Made by a program: the position numbers and the translations under genes. The notes beneath the pieces were generated by a model. It saw only the letters and a program-made list of their open reading frames with translations. It was not told the DNA's origin and ran no database searches. Shown in pieces: positions 1 to 7,866 of a DNA stretch of 64,000 nt (position 1 is its first letter; each line of letters starts with the position of its first letter). The stretch spans positions 6,504,001 to 6,568,000 of the forward strand of contig CP020563.1 of the NCBI GenBank assembly GCA_002082585.1. Direction: 5' to 3'. This DNA comes from Kitasatospora albolonga. GTDB lineage: Bacteria; Actinomycetota; Actinomycetes; Streptomycetales; Streptomycetaceae.

Positions 1-790
1 CCAGATCCTCGAAATGCCCGACGAAGGACTCCGGCGGCACGGACCGGTTCCAGTCCGCGGCCTCGAACTCGGCATCCGGCTCGGCAGCCTTGGCGACCGC
101 CCAGTTCATCAGGGTCAGGCCGCGCTCGTCCGCCGCCGACATCGGGTAGACGACGGCACGGCGCCGGTCGTCACCGGCGATCACCATCGACCGGCCGTCC
201 AGGAAGGGCGGCGCCCAGGCCGTGCCCCGCCAGACCACCAGACCGTTCCACGGCGGTGGCCCCTCGCCGGGGCCGAGCACCGCGCGGACCGCGGAGTGGA
301 TGCCGTCGGCACCGATCAGTCCGGCCGCGTCGACCGTCGACACCGTGCCCGCCACCGGGTGACGAGCCATCACCCGCACGCCGCCGTCGGTGGGGACGAC
401 ATCCACGACCCTGGTGTCGGTGACGACGGCGTCCGGCCCCAGTCGCTCGCGGACGGCCTCGGCCAGCACCGCCTGGAGCCGGCCGCGGTGGATGGAGAGC
501 TGCGGCCATCGGTGGCCGGCGGCCCGGCCCCGCGGTTCACGCCAGATGAGCTGGCCGTGGCGGTTGTAGTAGCTCAGGTCGCCGGTGGCGACCGAGACTT
601 CGGCGAGTCGCGACAGCAGGCCCAGCCCGTCGAGTTCCTTCACGGCGTTGGGAAGGATGTTCAGGCCGACGCCGAGCGGACGGATCTCGGGTACGGCCTC
701 CAGGACGCGCACATCCCTGATGCCCTCGGCATGCAGGCTGAGGGCCGCGGTGAGACCGCCGATGCCACCACCGGCGACGAGGAGCGTCAC
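1..790 (-). CDS. PhzS-like FAD-dependent monooxygenase, 3' end missing
   Basis: This is a group A flavoprotein aromatic hydroxylase cut off by the left edge of the window; about 263 residues are visible. The N-terminus reads TLLVAGGGIGGLTAALSLH, a dinucleotide-binding GxGxxG fold, followed by the NILPNAVKEL stretch seen in PhzS and salicylate-hydroxylase relatives. Near the window edge it has NWAV and ADWNRS motifs, also as in PhzS. The start is GTG at 790, because its first four bases overlap the stop of the PrnB-like gene (GTGA), implying coupled translation as the distal gene of the leftward operon. It is a paralogue of the monooxygenase at 7867-9162. The likely role is NAD(P)H-dependent hydroxylation or oxidative decarboxylation of an aromatic intermediate; the substrate is unknown. 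Confidence 0.85.
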   Translation of the reverse strand, partial: MTLLVAGGGIGGLTAALSLHAEGIRDVRVLEAVPEIRPLGVGLNILPNAVKELDGLGLLSRLAEVSVATGDLSYYNRHGQLIWREPRGRAAGHRWPQLSIHRGRLQAVLAEAVRERLGPDAVVTDTRVVDVVPTDGGVRVMARHPVAGTVSTVDAAGLIGADGIHSAVRAVLGPGEGPPPWNGLVVWRGTAWAPPFLDGRSMVIAGDDRRRAVVYPMSAADERGLTLMNWAVAKAAEPDAEFEAADWNRSVPPESFVGHFEDL

Positions 791-1938
791 GCGGTCCTCC
801 CATGGGCGTACGCGGCCTCGCCCTTCGGCGCCTGGCCGTCGGGCGGCCGGTGGCCCTGGCGTGTGCCGGTGAGCCGGGCGGTGGCACGAGTCAGGTCGAT
901 GATCTGCTTCAGCAGGTCGACACTGGCCCCGCCGCTGCCGACCGGGAAGAGGCGCAGGTCGGCGTCGTACGCCTTGCGCGCGATGCCCAGATGGCGGCCG
1001 CGGAACACGACGATCACCCGCAGCAGCCGGGCGAGCGCCTCGGCTCCGTCCCGGAGGTCGGGCATCCGGCGTTCGGCCTCGGCCGGGTCGTCCCCGTACG
1101 CCTCGACCAGCCGGGACACCACCGACGGCACCCGGGTCCAGTCCTCGTACAGTTCACGCCAGCGCGGCAGGCTGTACGGCACCGAGTCGCGGACGAACTC
1201 CTCGTACGAGGGCTCGCTGAGGTCCGATGCCCAGATGGCCTGGTCGATCAGCCACAGCGGGACCTGGGCCGCGGCCGGTCCCAGCAGGACCTCTCCCCCC
1301 ACGGTGATCTCGTCGAAGTAGGCGCGCAGTTCCCGGGCGAAGAACTCGGGTGTCACGTTGGCGACCACCATGCTGATGGAGGTCACCATGGTTTCCACAT
1401 GGTCGGTCAGCGCCTGCGTCAGCAGGGCGAACTTGGGGTCGTGGACCTCGGTCCGGCTGAGGATGGCGCACAGTTCGAGGCCCTCGCGCAGATGCGGGAA
1501 GACCATGCGGACCGATTCCTGGAGGTACGCCTCCTGCACATCACCGAGATACATGCGCTGACGGCCGCCCGTCGGGTTCCAGGTGCAGTAGTGGTGCACG
1601 ACGTCGCGCGGCACCATGTCGGTGCGGTGCCCCAGGATGCGCAGGACGGGCAGGACCTCGGGGACCAGCTCCAGCGGCTCCGGTCCGTGGCGCTTGATCG
1701 AGCCGAGGAACATCCCCAGGTCGCGCATGGCCGCGACGGACTGCTGCGGGTCGAATCCCTCGGCGGTGTCCAGACGCGGCACCAGCCTGCGCAGTTCGGC
1801 GGCCATGGCCGGGACGTCCGCGCGCGCGTTCTGCTCGCGCAGCACGAAGCAGGCTCGGTCGGCGGCCAGCGGGTCGAGTTCCCGGATGGCCGCCACGCGT
1901 ATGGAACTTCCCAGATCCAGGTCGGTGATCATTGTCAT
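787..1938 (-). CDS. PrnB-family heme enzyme (monodechloroaminopyrrolnitrin synthase-like)
   Basis: This 383-residue protein resembles Pseudomonas PrnB (about 361 residues) along its length. Shared stretches include AAMRDLGMFLGSIKRHG, a WNPT motif, the YLQESVRM helix, VGGEVLLGPAA and the C-terminal FRGRHLGIARKAY followed by GSGG. His316 in that last stretch lines up with the proximal heme ligand of PrnB. PrnB belongs to the tryptophan/indoleamine dioxygenase superfamily and rearranges 7-chlorotryptophan to a phenylpyrrole. The start chosen is the first ATG of an ATG-ACA-ATG run, with GGAGAG seven bases upstream. No tryptophan halogenase, PrnC or PrnD is visible in the window, so an unchlorinated tryptophan-like or other aromatic amino acid substrate is an inference. 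It is co-directional with the ketosynthase and coupled to the downstream monooxygenase. Confidence 0.88.
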   Translation of the reverse strand: MTMITDLDLGSSIRVAAIRELDPLAADRACFVLREQNARADVPAMAAELRRLVPRLDTAEGFDPQQSVAAMRDLGMFLGSIKRHGPEPLELVPEVLPVLRILGHRTDMVPRDVVHHYCTWNPTGGRQRMYLGDVQEAYLQESVRMVFPHLREGLELCAILSRTEVHDPKFALLTQALTDHVETMVTSISMVVANVTPEFFARELRAYFDEITVGGEVLLGPAAAQVPLWLIDQAIWASDLSEPSYEEFVRDSVPYSLPRWRELYEDWTRVPSVVSRLVEAYGDDPAEAERRMPDLRDGAEALARLLRVIVVFRGRHLGIARKAYDADLRLFPVGSGGASVDLLKQIIDLTRATARLTGTRQGHRPPDGQAPKGEAAYAHGRTA

Positions 1939-2039
1939 TGCTCTCTCCAGCTGTACGGGCCAGGGGTATGGCACATGGACACGGCGAGGTCCGGCAGGTC
2001 TCGGGGACATGCCGCCGCCGTGCGCGTGGGAGTGGTCTG

Positions 2040-3761
2040 TCAGTGGTCCGTGGAGTTGATCAACGGGTGGCGAACGGGCTGCCAGGGATGAGCGGGCAGG
2101 CTCACGACCGCTCCGGCCGCCGGGAAGGCGGCCGCGATGTCCTCGGCGCTCGCTTCCGCGGACGCCGAGACCCTGTCGTCCGGTGTTCCGAGCAGGCTCA
2201 GCAGGGCGCCGCGCAGCTCCGCGTGATCGCTGCCGTGCACGGTCAGCCGGTGGGCGTGGCGCGTGCGGCGGGTGGTGGCGGTCCAGCAGATGTCCCGCGT
2301 CCGGTCGTGCCGGCCTGCCCCGTCGGGTGCGAGATGGGCGATGTACGACCGGACGAGGCCGTCGAGCGCGGCACGGCTGGGCGCGGAAAGGGTCAGCGGC
2401 CATGGACCGTCGTCCCGCGCCGCGCCGTCCGGTGTGTTCGGCGTGTCCAGGCGGGTGAGCACGACATGGGCGTTGACCCCGGAGATGCTCTGGCCGTTCA
2501 CCGCGGCCGTCGGCCGGCGGCCCGGCGTGCCGAGCGGCTCCACGGAGGTGGGAACGGCCAGCGGGACCCGGGCCCAGTCCACGCCCGGCGACGGCTTCTG
2601 GAAGTGCAGGCTGGGCGGGACCTGCCCGTGCTCCAGACACAGGACGGTCTTGATGACCCCGACGATTCCGGCCGCGGCCTCGGTGTGGCCGATGTTGCTC
2701 TTCGCCGAGCCGACGAGGCAGCGGTGTCCGGGGCGGCGCCCCTCGGCGAGGACGTCGCCGAGCGCACCGAGTTCGACGGCGTCGATGCGGGTTCCCGTGC
2801 CGTGGGCCTCGACGTAGTCGACCTCCCCGGGGGCTACGCCCGCGTCCTCGTACGCCCAGCGCATCGCCCTCGCCTGGCCGACGCGGGACGGGTCGAGCAG
2901 GTGGCCCTTGTCCGCGCCGTCGTGGCTCAGCGCGCTGCCGAGAATCACCGCGCGCACCCGGTCGCCGTCGGCCAGCGCCCGGTCCAGCCGCTTCAGCACG
3001 GCGACGGCGACGCCGTCGGAGCGTACGAAGCCGTCCGCACCGGCGTCCCCGAAGGCGCAGCGACCGGCCTCGGAAAGCACTCCGGCGCTGTCGAACATAC
3101 CGGTCGCGTCAGGCCCCAGGATCAGGTTCGCGCCGCCCGCGAGGGCAAGCGCCGACTCGCCTGCCCGCAGACTCAGGCAGGCCAGGTGCAGGGCTGCCAG
3201 CGAGGATGCCTGGGCCGCGTCGACCGTCACGCTCGGTCCGTGCAGACCGAGGTGGTACGAGAGCCGTCCCGCGAGCATGGACCTCTGATGGGTGCCGACC
3301 AGGCAGCCCAGGTCGAGGGAGCCGCCCCGGCCGTCCCGTGTCCGGTCCCAGTTGTCGCCGTGTGCCTGGCCGACGTAGACGGCTGTCCGGGCCCCACCCC
3401 ACTCGGCGGGCAGGATGCCCGCGTCCTCCAGCGCCTCCCAGGCCACCGGCAGCAGAATGCGCTGTTGCGGGTCCATCACCTCGGCGTCCTGCGGCGCGAT
3501 GCCGAAGAAACCGGCGTCGAACGATTCGACGTCGTCGAGGAAGCCGCCGCGCCATGTGTCGTACGCGGGCCCCTCCGCACCGGAGAAACGATCCTCCGGG
3601 ACGCGGCGGATCGCGTCGGTGCCGCCGAGCAACTGCTCCCACAGAGCCTCCGCCGAGTCGGCCCCGGGCAGTCTGCATCCGATGCCGACCACGGCGATCG
3701 GGGTGTTCCGTTGCTGTGAGTCCTCTGTCCAGGGCAGCGCGGAGCCACCGAAGTACGTCAT
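2040..3761 (-). CDS. Stand-alone type I ketosynthase with active-site Cys replaced by Gln (KSQ-like)
   Basis: This 573-residue protein has one full modular-type KS domain (residues about 20-440, opening IAVVGIGCRLPG). The nucleophile motif reads VDAAQASSL, so Gln184 stands where Cys is expected. Both catalytic His motifs (EAHGTGT and NIGHTEAAAG) are kept. In loading modules, Cys-to-Gln KS domains decarboxylate malonyl-carrier substrates instead of condensing them. After the KS come the KS-AT linker and then a post-AT-type tail (LPAHPWQPVRHPLI) with no acyltransferase between, suggesting descent from a module that lost its AT. No carrier protein is encoded nearby in the visible part. The start is ATG with GGGGGAAA about eight bases upstream. 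Its role could be decarboxylation or a non-canonical acyl transfer on the PrnB-derived intermediate; this is inference. Confidence 0.9.
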   Translation of the reverse strand: MTYFGGSALPWTEDSQQRNTPIAVVGIGCRLPGADSAEALWEQLLGGTDAIRRVPEDRFSGAEGPAYDTWRGGFLDDVESFDAGFFGIAPQDAEVMDPQQRILLPVAWEALEDAGILPAEWGGARTAVYVGQAHGDNWDRTRDGRGGSLDLGCLVGTHQRSMLAGRLSYHLGLHGPSVTVDAAQASSLAALHLACLSLRAGESALALAGGANLILGPDATGMFDSAGVLSEAGRCAFGDAGADGFVRSDGVAVAVLKRLDRALADGDRVRAVILGSALSHDGADKGHLLDPSRVGQARAMRWAYEDAGVAPGEVDYVEAHGTGTRIDAVELGALGDVLAEGRRPGHRCLVGSAKSNIGHTEAAAGIVGVIKTVLCLEHGQVPPSLHFQKPSPGVDWARVPLAVPTSVEPLGTPGRRPTAAVNGQSISGVNAHVVLTRLDTPNTPDGAARDDGPWPLTLSAPSRAALDGLVRSYIAHLAPDGAGRHDRTRDICWTATTRRTRHAHRLTVHGSDHAELRGALLSLLGTPDDRVSASAEASAEDIAAAFPAAGAVVSLPAHPWQPVRHPLINSTDH

Positions 3762-3844
3762 GATTCATTTCCCCCGTGGTGCACATCATCTTCGTTGACA
3801 GCCAGCGGGAGGGCACGCGCTCGTGTCCTCCCGCCGGGCGTGTG

Positions 3845-4762
3845 TCAGGCGGCGCCGCCCGACCAGATGTCCCAGTTCCGCGTCTTGACCCACTCGACCG
3901 TGGACGTCAGCCGTACGCCGAAGACGCGCTCCGTCGTCGCGGGTTCGGCTGCCAGCAGCTCCTGGTCACCGGCTGCCACATGGTGGTAGATGCCTGCCAC
4001 CCCGGCCGCCGATTCCGCGCCGAGCAACTGGCCGAGACCGGCCTCGAAGTCCTCGACGGCGAGCGGGAGATAGCGGACCTCGCGTCCCAGCGCGTCGGCG
4101 AACACAGCCGCCAGCTCGGGGCCGGTGAGGACATCGGCGCCGCCGACGTCCACCGCCCGCCCCACGAGCTCCTCCGTCTCCGCCGCCGCGGCGAGCACCT
4201 GCGCCAGGTCCGTGTGCGACATCCAGGCCACCCGCTGTCCGGCGGGCAGCGGGTAGGCCAGCACGCCGTCGTTGACGAGCGCCGGGCCGTTCCACGGGCT
4301 GAAGAGGTTGTCGAGGTAGACGGGCGGCCGGACCGACACCGTGGGCACCGCGCTGTCGAGGAACACCTGCTCGGCCAGGCGCCGGGTCTCGAACCCCGCA
4401 CGCTCGGTCCGTTCCACCGGCAGAGGCGTGTTGACGTTGTAGACCAGGCGGCTCACCCCGGCCTCGTGGGCGGCCTCGACGATGTTGCGCGCATAGGCGA
4501 GCACGGTGTCCGCCTCGTAGACGAGCGGCAGGGTGACCACCGTGTGCGTGACGCCCTCGAAGGCGTGCCGCAGGTCCTCGGCGCTGCCGAGGTCGCCCCG
4601 GACCGGGGTCCAGGCGCGTCCTTCGTCGCCCGCCGGCCGGTCGGCGTCGCGTACCAGACCACGCACCTCATGCCCGCGCGCGGCGAGCAGCCGGGCCACG
4701 GCCCCGCCCTGGAAACCGTTGGCACCGGTGACCAGGTACCGCTTCGGCTGGTCCTCACTCAT
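3845..4762 (-). CDS. NmrA-like/atypical SDR NAD(P)-binding oxidoreductase
   Basis: This 305-residue protein opens with YLVTGANGFQGGAVARLLAARG, the glycine-rich nucleotide-binding motif of atypical short-chain dehydrogenases of the NmrA/HSCARG and isoflavone-reductase-like group. It then has LVRD, GDL and a conserved RPPVYLDN segment typical of NmrA-like proteins. Members are either NAD(P)H-dependent reductases or redox sensors. Inside a biosynthetic operon a tailoring reductase is more likely. It lies between the MFS exporter and the ketosynthase, all on the minus strand, with intergenic gaps of about 80-90 bases. The substrate cannot be predicted. Confidence 0.82.
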   Translation of the reverse strand: MSEDQPKRYLVTGANGFQGGAVARLLAARGHEVRGLVRDADRPAGDEGRAWTPVRGDLGSAEDLRHAFEGVTHTVVTLPLVYEADTVLAYARNIVEAAHEAGVSRLVYNVNTPLPVERTERAGFETRRLAEQVFLDSAVPTVSVRPPVYLDNLFSPWNGPALVNDGVLAYPLPAGQRVAWMSHTDLAQVLAAAAETEELVGRAVDVGGADVLTGPELAAVFADALGREVRYLPLAVEDFEAGLGQLLGAESAAGVAGIYHHVAAGDQELLAAEPATTERVFGVRLTSTVEWVKTRNWDIWSGGAA

Positions 4763-4854
4763 ATGGCGTCTGCCTCTCTGCGTTCATTGCTTCGTCCGTG
4801 CCACATCGCTCGGCACGGTGGGGGCGGCCGCGGCGGGTCGTCCGCCGGGCCGGT

Positions 4855-6309
4855 TCAGGGGAGGGCCGGGTCGCGGTCAGTGCTGCGGTCGTCGGCGCCC
4901 GTGCCGCCCGGCCCCTTCTCGGGGGCGGGCGCGGCCGGTACGACCAGCCGCAGTGCGAGCAGGGCCGCCACCCCAGCGAGGGCGGCACCGGCCAGGAACG
5001 CGGCGCTGAACCCTTCGGTCAGCGCGACATCACGTGGCCCGGAGACCGCTGAGGTCCGGGCGGCCGCCACACCCGACAGCAGGGCCAGTCCGATCACGGA
5101 GCCGAACTGCTGACTGGTGTTGACGAGCCCGGAGGCGAGCCCGGTCTCGTCGCGTTCCGTGCCGAGGGTCGCCGCGACGGCCGTGGTGACGGAGACCAGC
5201 GGCAGGGCGATACCCAGCAGCAGACTCGGCGGCAGTACGTCGGCGACGAACGAACCCGACGGCGAGAGCAGCGACTGCCACACCAGCCCGATCGCGACCA
5301 GCACGAACCCGGCGCACATCACCGTCCGCAGACCGAACCGGCCGATCAGCCGGTCGGTCGTGGACGCGACCAGGACGACCACGACCGACAGCGGGAGCAG
5401 CCCGAGACCGCCCATCACGGGTTCGTACCCCAGTACTGCCTGGAGGTAGAGACTCACCAGGAAGAACATGGGGAACAGGGACATCTGCCACATCCCCGCC
5501 AGCACATTGGCCAGCCGCAGGGTACGTCGGCGGAAGATGGCGGGCGGGACGAGCGGATGCCGCACCCGGCGCTCGACGAGGACGAACACGGTCAGCAGGA
5601 CGACGGCCAGGGCCCCGGTCACCAGCGTCACCGGGTCCCGCCACCCGGACTCGCCCGCGTTGACCAGGGCGTACGCCAGCAGTGCCAGCCCGCCGGTGAC
5701 GGACACGGCCCCCGGCAGGTCGAAGCCGCCCTCGTCCCCGGTGCGGCTCCCGGCGGGCAGGAGCCGACGGGCCGGGAGGATCAGCCCGAGCCCCACGACG
5801 ACGTTCAGCGCGAAGGTGGACTCCCAGCCGAGCCAGCTGGTGAGGACACCGCCGAGGACCGTACCCGCGGCACCACCGGCCCCGGCCATCGCGGCGAAGA
5901 TACCGAGCGCCTTGTGGCGTTCCGGGCCGTCGTCGAACAGCGACAGCAGCAGGGCGAGCGCGGCGGCGGCCGCCATCGCGGCGCCCATGCCCTGGACGAC
6001 GCGTGCCGTGATCAGGAGCTGAGCACTGCCGGCCAGCGCGCCCAGCAGTGAGGCGGCGGCCAGCGTGCCCAGACCGGCGACGAAGAGTCTGCGCCGGCCG
6101 ATCAGGTCAGCCGCCCGGCCGCTGAGGAGGAGCAGCCCTCCGAAGGAGACCAGGTAGGCGTTGGCCACCCAGGAGAGTTCGGCGGGCGAGATGTCGAGGT
6201 CACTGCCGATCGACGGCGCCGCGACGTTGATGATCGAGGTGTCGAGGATCAGGACGAACTGGGTGCAGGCGAGCAGCGCGAGCGCCCTCCAGCGGTCAGG
6301 CGCTGCCAT
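4855..6309 (-). CDS. MFS drug exporter (DHA2/EmrB-QacA type, about 14 TM)
   Basis: This 484-residue integral membrane protein has many hydrophobic helices. The N-terminal segment LILDTSIINVAAPSIGSDL carries the D-x-x-x-x-N/V-A-P signature of drug:proton antiporters of the DHA2 family, and the length fits the 14-helix group. A loop motif (GRAADLIGRRRLF) follows helix 2, as expected. The start overlaps the end of the HpaB-like gene by 14 bases, implying translational coupling. The probable job is efflux of the left cluster's product and self-resistance. The C-terminal tail, rich in Gly, Asp and Pro, is cytosolic and not conserved. Confidence 0.9.
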   Translation of the reverse strand: MAAPDRWRALALLACTQFVLILDTSIINVAAPSIGSDLDISPAELSWVANAYLVSFGGLLLLSGRAADLIGRRRLFVAGLGTLAAASLLGALAGSAQLLITARVVQGMGAAMAAAAALALLLSLFDDGPERHKALGIFAAMAGAGGAAGTVLGGVLTSWLGWESTFALNVVVGLGLILPARRLLPAGSRTGDEGGFDLPGAVSVTGGLALLAYALVNAGESGWRDPVTLVTGALAVVLLTVFVLVERRVRHPLVPPAIFRRRTLRLANVLAGMWQMSLFPMFFLVSLYLQAVLGYEPVMGGLGLLPLSVVVVLVASTTDRLIGRFGLRTVMCAGFVLVAIGLVWQSLLSPSGSFVADVLPPSLLLGIALPLVSVTTAVAATLGTERDETGLASGLVNTSQQFGSVIGLALLSGVAAARTSAVSGPRDVALTEGFSAAFLAGAALAGVAALLALRLVVPAAPAPEKGPGGTGADDRSTDRDPALP

Positions 6310-7798
6310 CTGCCGTCCCCCGCTCCATGAAAGGCTCTTCGTCGAGCTGATAGCCGTCCAGGCAGGACTGGGTGAAGGCTGCGAGCAGATCCGGATTGCC
6401 GTCGCGCACGATGCCGGGAAGGTAGACGTGCGGAGCGCCGTGGTAGAAGCGTTCGTACTGCTCGTGCCGGGAGGCGAACTCGGAGCCGAGGGCGTCCCAG
6501 GCGAGCTTCATCAGCTTGATCCGCTGCTCGGCCGGGTGCCCGGGTGAACGGACGTACTTGGCGACGAGAGGCCCCAGTTCGGGGTGGGTCAGGTCGTATC
6601 CGGAGGCGGGCAGCTGAATCAGCCCGCCGCCCGCCAGCATCTTGATCTCGGCCAGAACCTTCGGATAGAGGTCGCCCGCCATGGCGCGGTGGGCGGAGGC
6701 GATCTCACGGTTGATCTGGACGACGCCGCCCGAGCCCGGAACCTCCTCGTGCGCGGCCTCGGCCGCCAGCACCATCGACTTGGCGATGTTGAGCCAGCCG
6801 ATGAGCCGGCCCAGCTGCATCCGCACGGGCGGCAGGTCGTAGGTGTTGTTGGCCCGGGCGATCAGGATGGCGAGCCCGGTGAGGAACTCCAGCTTGGTCC
6901 AGAACCGGGTCGCGGCCTGATGGACGAAGTTGTTGTACGTCGGGGTGAGCCACCACATCCCGAACGTCGACTCGACATTGCGGTAGGTGAGGACGTTCTC
7001 CCACGGTACGAAGACGTCGTCGCAGACGAGCAGCGCGTCGTTCTCGTCGAAGCGGGAGGAGAGCGGATTGTCGAACACGCTCCGCGCCGAAGCCTCGTAC
7101 GAGGTGCGGGAGATGAACTTGAGCCCGGGAGTGTTCACGGGGACCGAGAAGCACAGGGCGTACTCGACGTCCTGCGGGGCCAGCGGCTCGATGGTGCCGA
7201 CGATGATCTCGTCACCGAACACCGCGGCTGTGCCGATCATCTTCGCTCCGCGGACGACGATGCCTCCGTCGAGCTCCTTCACCACGCGGACGAAGAGGTC
7301 GTCCTCCTCCTGCTCCGCCGCGGACTTCGTACGGTCGATCTGCGGGTTGGTGATGGTGAACGACTGGTACAGGCTGCCCTGCGTCATCCGGCGGTAGTAC
7401 GCGTCGAGATTGGCCCGGCCGTCGAACTCCGCTCCGGCGAAGACATCGGGGGCGCTGACGAATCCGGCGATCCCGGCGGCCATGTAGTCGGGGGAACGGC
7501 CGAGGAACCCGAAGCTGGCCTCGGACCAGGTCTTGAACCCACGTCGGCGCGCGACCAGCTCGGCATGCGAGCGCGGCGCGTGGAACGCGCGGAGCACCGG
7601 CTCCCCGGAGCCCTCCGGCCGCACGGTGAGCGCCTCCCGGTGCTCGCCCTCACACGCCATGTCGTACAGACGCGCGATGGAGCGCGCGGTGTTGCGGAAC
7701 GCGGGATGCTCGGTGATGTCGTCCACGGGCTGACCGTCTATCCAGACGGCCCGCCCGTCGCGCAGTGCGTCGAGGTAGTCCTGGCCGCTGCGGTTCAT
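6296..7798 (-). CDS. HpaB-type FADH2-dependent aromatic monooxygenase
   Basis: This 500-residue protein has the length and motifs of the 4-hydroxyphenylacetate 3-monooxygenase large component family. It shows the N-terminal GQDYLDALRDGR motif, SYEASARSVFDNPLSSRFDENDA, the VFVPWENVLTYR segment and a C-terminal region with RIKLMKLAWDALGSEFASRHEQYERFY. Relatives include HpaB and SgcC of the C-1027 pathway, which hydroxylate phenolic rings using FADH2 from a separate reductase. No reductase (HpaC type) gene is in the visible part of the operon, so it may lie beyond the left edge or be shared. It is the second gene of the leftward operon. The likely role is ortho-hydroxylation of a phenol or aminophenyl ring. 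Confidence 0.92.
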   Translation of the reverse strand: MNRSGQDYLDALRDGRAVWIDGQPVDDITEHPAFRNTARSIARLYDMACEGEHREALTVRPEGSGEPVLRAFHAPRSHAELVARRRGFKTWSEASFGFLGRSPDYMAAGIAGFVSAPDVFAGAEFDGRANLDAYYRRMTQGSLYQSFTITNPQIDRTKSAAEQEEDDLFVRVVKELDGGIVVRGAKMIGTAAVFGDEIIVGTIEPLAPQDVEYALCFSVPVNTPGLKFISRTSYEASARSVFDNPLSSRFDENDALLVCDDVFVPWENVLTYRNVESTFGMWWLTPTYNNFVHQAATRFWTKLEFLTGLAILIARANNTYDLPPVRMQLGRLIGWLNIAKSMVLAAEAAHEEVPGSGGVVQINREIASAHRAMAGDLYPKVLAEIKMLAGGGLIQLPASGYDLTHPELGPLVAKYVRSPGHPAEQRIKLMKLAWDALGSEFASRHEQYERFYHGAPHVYLPGIVRDGNPDLLAAFTQSCLDGYQLDEEPFMERGTADGSA

Positions 7799-7866
7799 GT
7801 CTCTCCTGAATCAGAGGGGTGAGATGCGTGAAGGTGTGCGGACGGCGATCCGGGGGACGGCCCGGC

